Below, piece by piece: positions 30,162 through 37,871 of a DNA stretch of 64,000 bases. A program made the translations under genes and the position numbers. The notes beneath the pieces are model-generated. The model was not told where the DNA came from. It searched no databases and worked only from the letters and a program-made list of their open reading frames with translations. Within the stretch, counting starts at the first letter, position 1. Each line of letters opens with the position of its first letter. The DNA is from Streptomyces calvus (GTDB lineage: Bacteria > Actinomycetota > Actinomycetes > Streptomycetales > Streptomycetaceae): contig NZ_VCNP01000056.1 in assembly GCF_006782915.1 (NCBI RefSeq), forward strand, positions 682,001 to 746,000, read 5' to 3'.

Positions 30162-30785
30162 GTGGCGGGTGAGAAACCCCCGGCACGCACACCGCCCGGC
30201 CCGCCCCCGCGCCCGCTGCTGTGGCGCTGGCGGCACAACCCGCTGCGCCGCCGCACCGACACCATCGAGGCGTGGGCCGGGCTCGGGCTGCTGATCGCCG
30301 TCCTGGCCGTGGCGCCCCTCGCCGCCCTCCTCGTCGGCGACAGCGCCCGCCGCCACTACGAGGACACCGCCCGCCACCAGCACCTGACCCGCTACGAGGT
30401 GACGGCGACCCTCACCCGGGACGCACCGCGCCACCCGGAGCCGGGCTCGGACGAGGAGAAGAAGACCCGCTACCCGGTCGAGGTCCGTGTCATCACGCGT
30501 GAGGGACGCACCCGCACCACCCGCACGGACGTCCCGCCGGGGCTGCCCGCCGGCGGTACCGTCCGCCTCTGGATCACCGCCGACGGCGAGGCGACGGACC
30601 GGCCGCTGACCGCCCGGCAGATACACAGCCGCACCATGGGCTGGGCGCTCCTCGCCGCCATCGGCGTCGCCCTCAGCGGCGCCGCCGTCCACGCCCTGAC
30701 CGGCCTCGCCCTGCGCCGCCGCAACCTGTCCGCCTGGGGCACCGCCTGGGCGGAGACGGCACCGCGCTGGACGACACCGACGTGA
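30162..30785 (+). CDS. Rv1733c-like membrane protein
   Basis: A 207-residue protein with the layout of the actinobacterial Rv1733c family: a short cytosolic start containing WRWRHNPLRRRTD, a membrane segment (about 45-68), an extracytoplasmic domain of about 90 residues, a second membrane segment (about 160-182) and a short basic end. The function of the family is unknown; in mycobacteria it is associated with dormancy. GTG 30162 has GAGAGGAG upstream. It is the last gene of the dksA/mreB-like group. No hairpin I would call a terminator follows directly. Confidence 0.82.
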   Translation: MAGEKPPARTPPGPPPRPLLWRWRHNPLRRRTDTIEAWAGLGLLIAVLAVAPLAALLVGDSARRHYEDTARHQHLTRYEVTATLTRDAPRHPEPGSDEEKKTRYPVEVRVITREGRTRTTRTDVPPGLPAGGTVRLWITADGEATDRPLTARQIHSRTMGWALLAAIGVALSGAAVHALTGLALRRRNLSAWGTAWAETAPRWTTPT

Positions 30786-30876
30786 CGGGGTGTCTTCCGG
30801 GCGCGGTCGGGGCGGCGTTGGCCGGCGCAGGACGGGAACCGTCTCCGCCGTGTGCACTCCGGCCGGACCGCAACCA

Positions 30877-30891
30877 CTCGAAACTTTCGAG
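30877..30891. promoter_or_regulatory. CTCGAAA-C-TTTCGAG palindrome, xylan-type LacI operator
   Basis: A perfect 7-bp dyad around a central C contains the 11-mer CGAAACTTTCG, identical to the one before bxlE. This palindrome is known from xylanase and bxl promoters of Streptomyces. It lies about 220 bp before the CBM remnant and 500 bp before axeA. The 327-bp spacer 30786-31112 otherwise shows no gene. Confidence 0.7.
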
Positions 30892-31008
30892 GTGAGGGGA
30901 GTTGCCTTCGAGGGTGACTTGCCGCCGTTCCCGACCGCTTGAAGGCACTCCCTCTCGATGTATGCGATGACGTGCGGCAATCACGTCCGGCGGCGGACAA
31001 TGATCACT

Positions 31009-31036
31009 CGAAGTTTTCGAAATCCTCATCGAAACT
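31009..31036. promoter_or_regulatory. Degenerate CGAAGTTTTCG site plus TCGAAACT half site
   Basis: CGAAGTTTTCG (31009-31019) is an imperfect version of the CGAAACTTTCG operator. A half site TCGAAACT follows at 31029-31036. Both lie closer to the original axeA-type start region than the perfect site at 30877. Confidence 0.5.
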
Positions 31037-31112
31037 GTTGACGGTTGACGCGCACAGGCCAACACTGTCCGGCATCGACCTCCCCATCGAGCCGTCACAG
31101 GAGGCGCACCAC

Positions 31113-31361
31113 ATGAACGTGCCCGTCCGCCCGAGCCGCCGCAGACGCGGCCGCCCGCTGCCCGGCGTCAGAAGTGTCCGGACCTCCACGATGCGGGTCC
31201 CCTCCCCGGCGAAGGTCTCCCCCACCCGGAACGTCAGCGCGTCCCGCCCCGACAGCCAGGCCCTCGCCGCCAGGCCCGACGGCAGCGGCACCAACCGGGG
31301 CACCACGATCCGGACCGACGGCAACTGGACCTGGCCGACCGTCACCTGCAGCGCCGGCTGA
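31113..31361 (+). pseudogene. Remnant of an AxeA-type carbohydrate-binding module
   Basis: An 82-residue reading frame whose last 58 residues line up without gaps with the last 58 of the AxeA binding module downstream (I count about 37 identities, including the end WPTV-x-C-S-x-G). The catalytic domain is absent: after ATG 31113, which has a good CAGGAGG site, come about 24 basic residues and then the module. Two tryptophans of the intact copy (TWNV and NTWGV) are Arg here, so sugar binding is probably lost. It looks like a duplicate of axeA that lost its middle, keeping its upstream region and tail. Confidence 0.7.
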
Positions 31362-31387
31362 CCACCGTACGAGGAGGACCACCGCAC

Positions 31388-32380
31388 ATGACCACCGCAC
31401 GCAAGCCGGCCGCCCGGACCCTGGTGTCCGCCCTGGCCGTCGCCGCACTGACCCTGGCGGGCACCATGACCTCGACCCTCGGCGCCGCCCCCGCGCGGGC
31501 CGCCGCCTGCAACGGCTACGTCGGCCTCACCTTCGACGACGGCCCCTCCACCAGCACCACCCAGAACCTGCTCGGCGCACTCCGGCAGAACGGGCTGCGG
31601 GCCACGATGTTCAACCAGGGCCAGTACGCCGCCGCCAACCCCTCTCTGGTCAAGGCCCAGGTGGACGCCGGGATGTGGGTCGCCAACCACAGTTACACCC
31701 ACCCGCACATGACCCAGCTGAGCCAGGCGCAGATGGACTCGGAGATCTCCCGCACCCAGCAGGCGATCGCGGCCGCAGGCGGCGGCACGCCGAAGCTGTT
31801 CCGCCCGCCGTACGGGGAGACCAACGCGACGCTGCGCACGGTCGCGGCCAAGTACGGCCTCACCGAGATCATCTGGGACGTCGACTCGCAGGACTGGAAC
31901 AACGCGAGCACCGACGCCATCGTGCAGGCCGCGTCCCGGCTCACCGACGGCCAGATCATGCTGATGCACGACTGGCCGGCCAACACCATCGCCGCGATCC
32001 CGCGCATCGCGCAGAACCTGGCCTCCCGCGGCCTGTGCGCGGGCATGATCTCGCCGCAGACCGGCCGCGCGGTGGCACCCGACGGATCCGGCGGAGGCGG
32101 CGGCGGTGGCGGCAGCGCGTGCACGGCCACCCTGTCCGCGGGCAACCGCTGGAGCGACCGGTACAACCTCAACGTCTCGGTGAGCGGTTCGAGCAACTGG
32201 ACGGTCACGATGAAGGTGCCGTCCCCGGCCAAGGTCGCCGCGACCTGGAACGTCGGCGCGTCCTACCCCGACGGCCAGACCCTCGTCGCCCGGCCCAACG
32301 GCAGCGGCAACACCTGGGGAGTGACGATCCAGAGCAACGGCAACTGGAACTGGCCGACCGTCAGTTGCAGCACGGGCTGA
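31388..32380 (+). CDS. axeA: Acetylxylan esterase, family CE4, with C-terminal binding module
   Basis: A 330-residue secreted esterase that removes acetyl groups from xylan so xylanases can act. The signal peptide ends near ARAAA (about 40). The CE4 motifs are complete: TFDDGP with the base and metal Asp (about 49-53), HSYTHPH metal ligands (His 101 and 105), RPPYGE (about 139-144), DVDSQDW (about 164-170) and LMHDW with the catalytic His (about 194). A Gly/Ser linker (about 234-243) leads to a module of about 87 residues that resembles a CBM2-type sugar-binding domain. The sequence closely recalls the S. lividans enzyme AxeA of known structure. The start has GAGGAGG. CGAAACTTTCG sites upstream suggest induction by xylan products. 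Confidence 0.92.
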   Translation: MTTARKPAARTLVSALAVAALTLAGTMTSTLGAAPARAAACNGYVGLTFDDGPSTSTTQNLLGALRQNGLRATMFNQGQYAAANPSLVKAQVDAGMWVANHSYTHPHMTQLSQAQMDSEISRTQQAIAAAGGGTPKLFRPPYGETNATLRTVAAKYGLTEIIWDVDSQDWNNASTDAIVQAASRLTDGQIMLMHDWPANTIAAIPRIAQNLASRGLCAGMISPQTGRAVAPDGSGGGGGGGGSACTATLSAGNRWSDRYNLNVSVSGSSNWTVTMKVPSPAKVAATWNVGASYPDGQTLVARPNGSGNTWGVTIQSNGNWNWPTVSCSTG

Positions 32381-32445
32381 CCGCACGGCGGGCCGTGGTG
32401 CCCCACCGCGACCCGCCACCGCCCCGCCGCCCCGGGCCCGCCCGT

Positions 32446-32466
32446 CTCCCCGCGGAACGCGGGGAG
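32446..32466. terminator. Hairpin after axeA
   Basis: CTCCCCGCG (32446-32454) and CGCGGGGAG (32458-32466) form a 9-bp stem with a GAA loop, and an outer GCCCGT/ACGGGC pair may extend it. It lies between axeA and the convergent hydrolase gene. Confidence 0.7.
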
Positions 32467-32591
32467 CGGAAGGACGGGCACGAGGCGGAGCCGGCGAGCC
32501 CGGGGACGCACGCCCCGAGAGGGCTACGACAGAACTCTGTCGTGCACACTGCGCTGTGCACGGGGGCGGCCCGGCGGGACCGGCCCGGGCG

Positions 32592-33245
32592 TCATGGGCC
32601 GGGGACGAGGTGCCGGCGGAACCAGTCGGCGGCGAGGTCGGCGACCTGCTCCAGTGCCCCGGGTTCCGGGAAGAGGTGGGTCGCGCCGGGTACGACGTGC
32701 AGGTGGTGCGGCGCCGACAGCCGGTCCGCGGCCGCGCGGTTGAGCTCCAGCACCGTCACGTCGTCGCCGCCCACGAGGAGCAGCACCGGGCAGGAGACCT
32801 GTGCCAGGGCGTCACCGGCGAGGTCCGGGCGTCCGCCGCGCGAGACGACCGCCGACACCCGGCGGGGACGTCCGGCGGCCGCCACCAGGGCCGCCGCCGC
32901 CCCCGTACTCGCCCCGAACAGACCCACCGGAAGGTCCGCGGTGTCCGGCCGCTGTTCCAGCCAGTCGACGGCGTGCGCCAGCCGCCCGGCCAGCAGGCCG
33001 ATGTCGAAGCGGTGCACGCCGGTCGCCTCGTCCTCGCGCTCCTCCGCCCCGGTCAGCAGGTCCAGCAGCAGCGTCCCGCACCCCGCGTCCCGCAGCACCT
33101 CGGCGACCGCCCGGTTGCGTGGACTGAGCCGCGAACTGCCGGAGCCGTGCGCGAACAGCACCGTTCCGCGCGCCCCGGCGGGCACGTCGAGGTCGCCGGC
33201 CAGGGCCGCCCCGGCCGCCGTGACCGTCACCGATGCGGAGACCAT
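32592..33245 (-). CDS. Alpha/beta hydrolase, dienelactone-hydrolase-like
   Basis: A 217-residue cytosolic hydrolase. The nucleophile is the Ser of GLFGASTGAAAAL (about 113), the acid is probably the Asp in VGGDDVTV and the His lies in GATHLF near 190. FAHGSGSSRLSPRN near the N-terminus is the oxyanion region. The substrate is unknown; similar proteins are often next to phosphoribosyltransferase genes, which is not the case here. ATG 33245 fits the GAGGGG site 9 bp upstream; ATG 33254 is closer to that site and less likely. It follows the DUF2267 gene by 13 bp and is probably co-transcribed with it. Confidence 0.82.
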   Translation of the reverse strand: MVSASVTVTAAGAALAGDLDVPAGARGTVLFAHGSGSSRLSPRNRAVAEVLRDAGCGTLLLDLLTGAEEREDEATGVHRFDIGLLAGRLAHAVDWLEQRPDTADLPVGLFGASTGAAAALVAAAGRPRRVSAVVSRGGRPDLAGDALAQVSCPVLLLVGGDDVTVLELNRAAADRLSAPHHLHVVPGATHLFPEPGALEQVADLAADWFRRHLVPGP

Positions 33246-33258
33246 GCCGGTCATCCCC

Positions 33259-33684
33259 TCACTCGGTGCCCTCGGCGGCACGGGCGACCGGCAGCAGTCC
33301 GCGGATGTCCGCGGGCAGCGCCCCGGCCACCTTCTCCATCAGCTCCGGTGAGAGCGCGGCGTCGAGCACCTCCAGTACGGCGGCGGCCTCGCGCAGGGCG
33401 CCGTCCTCGTCCGTCTCCGCGCGCCCGGCGATCCGCCCGACGAACGTGGTCAGACCGAACCGCTCGCCCGCCGGGCTCACGGGTCCGTCCGTGTCCAGGT
33501 TGGTGGCCTGCCGTATGGGGCCGGCCAGGGTCGGCGGCAACTGGGCGGCGACGTGTCCGGCCAGTCCCGTCGGCAGCCGTTCGGCCAGCGTGCTCAGGAC
33601 GGCCCGGGTCGCCCGCTCGGCAGAGCCCCGGTCCGGCAGCCCGCTCAGCGCCTGCACTTTTCCGATGATCTCGTCGTGGTGCAT
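33259..33684 (-). CDS. DUF2267 protein
   Basis: A 141-residue, mostly helical protein with the DUF2267 pattern: MHHDEIIGKVQALSG at the start, LAERLPTGLAGHVAAQLP in the middle and a C-terminal helix with LPADIRGLLPVA. Function is unknown; such genes often sit with stress or nucleoid proteins. ATG 33684 has AGGAAGG upstream. A second DUF2267 gene lies at 47609-48040 in this window, sharing the HVAAQLP core. It heads a small group with the hydrolase downstream and a DUF2795 gene upstream on the same strand. Confidence 0.8.
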   Translation of the reverse strand: MHHDEIIGKVQALSGLPDRGSAERATRAVLSTLAERLPTGLAGHVAAQLPPTLAGPIRQATNLDTDGPVSPAGERFGLTTFVGRIAGRAETDEDGALREAAAVLEVLDAALSPELMEKVAGALPADIRGLLPVARAAEGTE

Positions 33685-33697
33685 GGGGCGAAGCCTT

Positions 33698-33767
33698 CCT
33701 CGCGATCCTCGTGATCCGCGATCCTCGTGACCCTCGCGATTCTCGTGATGCTCACCGTCCTCACGGT
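33698..33767. repeat. Run of 9-bp direct repeats
   Basis: Variants of CCTCGTGAT or CCTCGCGAT recur at 33698, 33707, 33723, 33732 and 33741, with weaker copies to 33767. The run covers most of the spacer between the DUF2795 stop and the DUF2267 start, directly upstream of the DUF2267 ribosome-binding site. Confidence 0.6.
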
Positions 33768-33809
33768 CCCGCGACCTTCCGGTCCGCGTGACCTGACGAC
33801 GCTCGTGGC

Positions 33810-34130
33810 TCAACGGTCCAGTCGGTCCTCCACCGGTGGTTTCGGCACGTCCCTCAGGTGCTGGGACTGTCCGGGCCGGCCGCCCGCGCGGGCCTGTTCG
33901 GCGCGCTGGGCGGGACCGGTACCGGGATCGGAGCCGGGCTCCGGCCGCACCGACCGGGCCACCTCCTCGCGGTTGGCGTACCGCTCGGCGGGCATGCCGC
34001 GCAGCGCCTCGACGATGTCCTCATGGGCGCCGGCCCGCTTCGCCGCCTGGACCAGTTCCTCCTTGCCGGCCGGGAAGTCGACGTCCCTGAGGGCGTGCAC
34101 CACGTCCCGGGTGCTCGTCCTGTGGTCCAT
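33810..34130 (-). CDS. DUF2795 protein
   Basis: A 106-residue protein. The N-terminal 60 residues (RDVVHALRDVDFPAGKEELV, AGAHEDIVEALRGMP) match the small helical DUF2795 fold, in which helices end in the typical LP or MP turn; the rest is a Pro/Gly-rich disordered tail. The family has no known role. ATG 34130 has GGGAGAAGGAG upstream. A 20-bp AT-rich inverted repeat (34283-34302) lies in its 215-bp upstream region. Confidence 0.75.
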   Translation of the reverse strand: MDHRTSTRDVVHALRDVDFPAGKEELVQAAKRAGAHEDIVEALRGMPAERYANREEVARSVRPEPGSDPGTGPAQRAEQARAGGRPGQSQHLRDVPKPPVEDRLDR

Positions 34131-34282
34131 GACTCCTTCTCCCTGGTCGCACTCCTGCCACGACCCGGGTAACCGCCATCGGCCGTCCCTCACACCGCGG
34201 CCGGCCCGCTCCCAGGACGCGGCCCGCGACCTCCGCGAGGGGCGGCGGATCATGGCCGGAACGAGCCCGGGAACACCTGAGC

Positions 34283-34302
34283 GAAAATTGCGTGCGATTT
34301 TC
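34283..34302. promoter_or_regulatory. AT-rich 20-bp inverted repeat
   Basis: GAAAATTGCGTGCGATTTTC is a near-perfect dyad: GAAAAT-T-GC against GC-G-ATTTTC. It stands out in GC-rich DNA. It lies 44 bp past the bxlR stop and 150 bp before the DUF2795 start, so it could be an operator for that gene or a terminator for bxlR. Confidence 0.5.
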
Positions 34303-34345
34303 CGAACGGGACAGGCGCACGGTTCTCCTGAGGCGCGCGCCCTCC

Positions 34346-35461
34346 TCAGCCCTCGCCGGGAAGCGCCGACGTCGTGCCGTCCGGCCGGTCCGTCGTGCCG
34401 TCCGGTCGGTCCGGCGTGCTGTCCGGCCGGTCCGGCGTGCCGCCGCTCTCCAGCCGGGCCGTGCTCTGCCGGGGCACCAGGTGGGTGGCCAGTTCTATGC
34501 GCTGGGCGGCCGTGCCGGGGTCGTCCGGGCGGAGCAGCATGCGGGCGGCCTCCTCGGCCATGTGCCGCAGCGGCTGGTGCACCGTGGTGAGCGGCGGGCT
34601 CGACCACTGCGCCAGCGGCACGTCGTCGTACCCCACCACCGACAGGTCCTGCGGCACGCGCAGGCCCTTGAGGCGGGCCGCCTCCAGTACGCCGAGCGCC
34701 TGGAGGTCGCTGCCCGCGAAGACGGCCGTCGGCCGGTCCGGGCCCTCCAGCAGGTCCATGGCGTGGTCGAAGCCGCCCTGCACGTGGAAGTCGCCGAAGC
34801 GCGTCAGGCGGGGGTCGGCCGCCAGGCCGGCCATCGCCATGGCCGAGCGGTAGCCGTCCAGGCGGGCCAGCGAGCAGAGCATGTCCTCCGGGCCGGTGAT
34901 GATCGCGACCCGCCGGTGGCCGAGGTCGGTGAGGTGGCGGGTGGCGGCGAGTCCGCCGGCCCAGTTCGCGGAGCCGACCGAGGGCACGTCCGGGTCGGGG
35001 TCGCCCGCCGGGTCGATGACCACGAACGGGATGGCCGCCGCCCGGAGTTGGCGCTTGATGTCCTCCGGCAGCGCGGAGAAGACCAGGACGACGCCCAGCG
35101 GCCGGCGCCGCAGCACGCCCGGGAGCCATTCCGGCGCGGGCCGGTGCCGGGTGCCGCTCTCGGTGAGCACCACCGTGGCGCGGTTGTCCTTGGCAACGTT
35201 TTCCACACCCCGGATCAGCTCCATCGCCCAGATGCTGTCCAGCTCGTGGAAGACGAGTTCGATGAGCGGGGAGCGGGAAGCGGCCTGGCTGCGCCGACGG
35301 TAGCCGTGGGCGTCGAGAAGCCGTTCCACCTTGGCCCGGGTCGCGCGGGAGACATCCGAACGGCCGTTGAGGACCTTCGAAACTGTCGGCATCGAAACAC
35401 CGGCCTCTTTCGCGACCGCGGCCAGGGTGACTCTGCCGCTCGCCTCGTCGTCATCGTGCAT
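34346..35461 (-). CDS. bxlR: LacI-family regulator of the beta-xylosidase operon
   Basis: A 371-residue LacI-type repressor. The helix-turn-helix is at about 11-30 (VTLAAVAKEAGVSMPTVSKV) with the hinge helix after it, and the sugar-binding domain runs from about 65 to 340 (FVVIDPAG, HRRVAIITGP, PTAVFAGSDLQALG, VVGYDD). The last 25 residues repeat PDRPDGT, encoded by 21-bp repeats at 34370-34432, and are not part of the fold. It diverges from a sugar-binding protein, two permeases and a family 3 glycosidase. This is the same order as the Streptomyces bxl locus for xylo-oligosaccharide use, from which I take the name. The CGAAACTTTCG palindrome between the genes is its likely site. Confidence 0.85.
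   Translation of the reverse strand: MHDDDEASGRVTLAAVAKEAGVSMPTVSKVLNGRSDVSRATRAKVERLLDAHGYRRRSQAASRSPLIELVFHELDSIWAMELIRGVENVAKDNRATVVLTESGTRHRPAPEWLPGVLRRRPLGVVLVFSALPEDIKRQLRAAAIPFVVIDPAGDPDPDVPSVGSANWAGGLAATRHLTDLGHRRVAIITGPEDMLCSLARLDGYRSAMAMAGLAADPRLTRFGDFHVQGGFDHAMDLLEGPDRPTAVFAGSDLQALGVLEAARLKGLRVPQDLSVVGYDDVPLAQWSSPPLTTVHQPLRHMAEEAARMLLRPDDPGTAAQRIELATHLVPRQSTARLESGGTPDRPDSTPDRPDGTTDRPDGTTSALPGEG
34370..34432. repeat. Three tandem 21-bp repeats in the bxlR 3' end
   Basis: Units at 34370-34390, 34391-34411 and 34412-34432, each with three or fewer changes, are followed by a partial fourth. They are in frame and encode the PDRPDGT tail of the regulator. Confidence 0.7.
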
Positions 35462-35577
35462 ACCCGCAGGATAAGGCACCGTCCGTCGATAACGGTTTGG
35501 GCGATTACTGACTCGACCGTTGACCGAAACTCCGGTCTGACCTACTGTCCCACGGCATGGACTTTCGGTGATGATGC

Positions 35578-35588
35578 CGAAACTTTCG
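35578..35588. promoter_or_regulatory. CGAAACTTTCG operator between bxlR and bxlE
   Basis: A perfect 5-bp dyad around C, ending 11 bp before ATG 35600, where a bound repressor would also hide the ribosome-binding site GAAAGG. Half sites CCGAAACT (near 35524) and ACTTTCGG (near 35551) lie upstream. Confidence 0.8.
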
Positions 35589-35599
35589 AAAGGCGAACG

Positions 35600-36904
35600 A
35601 TGAAGACACGTGCGCGCTTGCCCAGACTGGTCGCCTGCGGTGCGACGCTCGCCCTGGCACTGAGCCTGACGGCCTGCGGTGACGGGAACGGCGGGGCGTC
35701 GGCGGACGACGGCAAGATCCATGTCCTGGTCTACGGGGACGCCACCAACAAGGTCGAGAAGCGAATCGTCGACACGTTCAACAAGACGTCCGACGTCAAG
35801 GTCGTCCTGGACACCATTCCCGGTGCGGACTACCAGCAGAAGCTCCAGACCATCATCAGCACCCCGCAGGCCCCGGACATCTTCTTCAACTGGGGCGGCG
35901 GCAGCATCAAGCCGTTCGTCAAGGCCGACCTGCTGCTGCCGCTGGACGACTTCATCAAGAAGAACCCGGACCTGGAGAACAAGTTCCTGCCGTCCGTCTT
36001 CAACAACGCCGTCGTCGACGGCAAGCCGTACGGCATCCCGATGCGCGGCACCCAGCCGGTCCTGCTCTTCCACAACAAGAAGGTCCTCCAGGAGGCGGGC
36101 GTCACGCCGCCGAAGACCTGGGACGAACTGGTCGACGCGGTCGGCAGGCTCAAGGACAAGGGCGTCACGCCGATCGCGCTCGGCGGCGGCGACATCTGGC
36201 CGACGCAGATGTGGTTCCAGTACCTCTTCGACCGCGTGGCGGGCCCGGACCTCCTCAAGAAGGCCCTCGCCGGCGACAAGAGCGCCTGGGAGAGCCCGGA
36301 GAGCAAGAAGGCCCTGAACATGATCAGGGAGCTGGTCGACGCCGGCGCCTTCGGCAAGAACTACGACTCCGTCAAGTACACCAACGGCGGCTCGGTCGCC
36401 CTGCTGGCCTCCGACAAGGCGGGCTTCGAGCTGATGGGCTCCTGGTACTACTCGCAGCAGCTGACGGACCACAAGGAGTTCGCCGAGAAGGACCTCGGTT
36501 ACAGCGCCTTCCCGACCGTCGAGGGCGGCAAGGGCGACCCGAAGAACGTCGCCGGCAACACCAACAACTACTACTCGGTGATGAAGAAGACCAAGCATCC
36601 CGAGGCCGTCGCCGAGTTCCTGAAGCTCATGTACTCCGACGAGTTCGTCAAGGCGCAGCTGGACATCGGCAACCTGCCGACCACGACCAACACCGACGAG
36701 TTCATCGACAGCGCGGTCAGCCCCGAGTACTCGCGCTTCCAGTACGACCTGGTCGCCGACGCCCCGTCGTTCCAGCTGTCCTGGGACCAGGCGTACCCGC
36801 AGAAGGCCAGCTCGGACCTGCACAAGGCCGTCCAGCAGTTCTTCAACGGACAGCTCGACACGGACGGCTTCATCCAGGCCATGCAGGCCCTCCCGACCGA
36901 GTGA
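35600..36904 (+). CDS. bxlE: Xylo-oligosaccharide ABC transporter, substrate-binding lipoprotein
   Basis: A 434-residue extracellular binding lipoprotein of the family 1 (MalE-like) type. The signal peptide ends in the lipobox LTAC (about 24-27). The body has the usual two-lobed pattern with DIFFNWGGGS, YGIPMRGTQPVLLFHN and GNTNNYYSVMKKTKHPE. It should capture short xylan fragments, most likely xylobiose, and hand them to BxlFG. No ATPase is in the operon, as usual for these systems, which borrow the shared MsiK ATPase. ATG 35600 directly follows the operator. Base composition is slightly less GC-rich than its neighbours, as expected for a Lys/Asn-rich exported protein. Confidence 0.9.
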   Translation: MKTRARLPRLVACGATLALALSLTACGDGNGGASADDGKIHVLVYGDATNKVEKRIVDTFNKTSDVKVVLDTIPGADYQQKLQTIISTPQAPDIFFNWGGGSIKPFVKADLLLPLDDFIKKNPDLENKFLPSVFNNAVVDGKPYGIPMRGTQPVLLFHNKKVLQEAGVTPPKTWDELVDAVGRLKDKGVTPIALGGGDIWPTQMWFQYLFDRVAGPDLLKKALAGDKSAWESPESKKALNMIRELVDAGAFGKNYDSVKYTNGGSVALLASDKAGFELMGSWYYSQQLTDHKEFAEKDLGYSAFPTVEGGKGDPKNVAGNTNNYYSVMKKTKHPEAVAEFLKLMYSDEFVKAQLDIGNLPTTTNTDEFIDSAVSPEYSRFQYDLVADAPSFQLSWDQAYPQKASSDLHKAVQQFFNGQLDTDGFIQAMQALPTE

Positions 36905-36914
36905 CGAACGGCTC

Positions 36915-37871
36915 ATGACCACAGAGACCACGAGCGCACGGCCCGCCGCCGGCCCCCGCAAGGGGCCCGGGCGGCGGCCGCCCGCCTCGTCCGCAACGAA
37001 GGTGGGTCGCCCCGGCTTCGCCTGGGCGCTGCCCGCCGCAGTCTTCTTCGCCCTCTTCGCGATCGTCCCGCTGATCATGGTGGCGGTGCTGTCCTTCATG
37101 AGCTGGGACGGCATCAGCCCGCCCGAGTTCGTCGGCACGGACAACTGGTCGCGCCTCATGGACGACCCGGTGATGCTCAAGAGCATCTGGCTGACCCTGC
37201 TCCTGACCGTGCTCGGCGTGGTCCTGCAGACGCCGCTGAGCATCGTGCTCGGCGTGTGGGCGGCCGGTTACCAGCGCAACCGGGCCGTGCTGTCCGTCAT
37301 CTACTTCATCCCGCTGCTGCTGTCGGCGACGGCCGTGTCCGTGCTGTGGCGGGCGCTGCTCGATCCGAACTTCGGCATCCCGGCCGACGCCACCTGGCTG
37401 TTCGGCGACGGCAACCTGTTCGGCGAACAGGCCACCGCCATCGGGGTGCTGGCGTTCGTCAGCACCTGGCAGTTCACCCCGTTCCACACGCTGATCTACC
37501 AGGGCGCCGCCCGGGCCGTCCCCCCGGTGCTCTACCAGGCCGCGGAGATCGACGGAGCGGGCCGCTACCGGCAGTTCTTCCACATCACCCTGCCGCAGCT
37601 GCGCAACTCGATGATCACCTCGATGATCCTGATGATCGTCGGCGGTCTCACCACGTTCGAGACGGTCCTCATCCTGACCCAGGGCGGCCCCGGCACCGAC
37701 ACCACCATCAGCGCCTACTACATGTACGACAAGGCGTTCAAGGGCTACGACTTCGGCGTCGGCTCCGCCATCGCCCTGGCCCTGGTCGTCGCGGCCACGA
37801 TCATCTCGCTGATCGTCGTCCGGGTCTCCGGCTACGACAAGATGCGCAGCACCATGGAGGGTGTGTCATGA
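36915..37871 (+). CDS. bxlF: Xylo-oligosaccharide ABC transporter permease 1
   Basis: A 318-residue MalF-type permease with six membrane segments (about 38-60, 105-125, 135-155, 190-210, 240-262, 285-305). The EAA loop that meets the ATPase reads YQAAEIDGAGRYRQFFHITLP (about 203-222). It starts 10 bp after bxlE and its end overlaps bxlG by ATGA, so the three genes form one translation unit. Confidence 0.93.
   Translation: MTTETTSARPAAGPRKGPGRRPPASSATKVGRPGFAWALPAAVFFALFAIVPLIMVAVLSFMSWDGISPPEFVGTDNWSRLMDDPVMLKSIWLTLLLTVLGVVLQTPLSIVLGVWAAGYQRNRAVLSVIYFIPLLLSATAVSVLWRALLDPNFGIPADATWLFGDGNLFGEQATAIGVLAFVSTWQFTPFHTLIYQGAARAVPPVLYQAAEIDGAGRYRQFFHITLPQLRNSMITSMILMIVGGLTTFETVLILTQGGPGTDTTISAYYMYDKAFKGYDFGVGSAIALALVVAATIISLIVVRVSGYDKMRSTMEGVS

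Noticed and set aside
31113..31361. Intact small secreted binding protein
   Set aside because: The N-terminus is basic with no hydrophobic signal core, and two Trp of the module are Arg.
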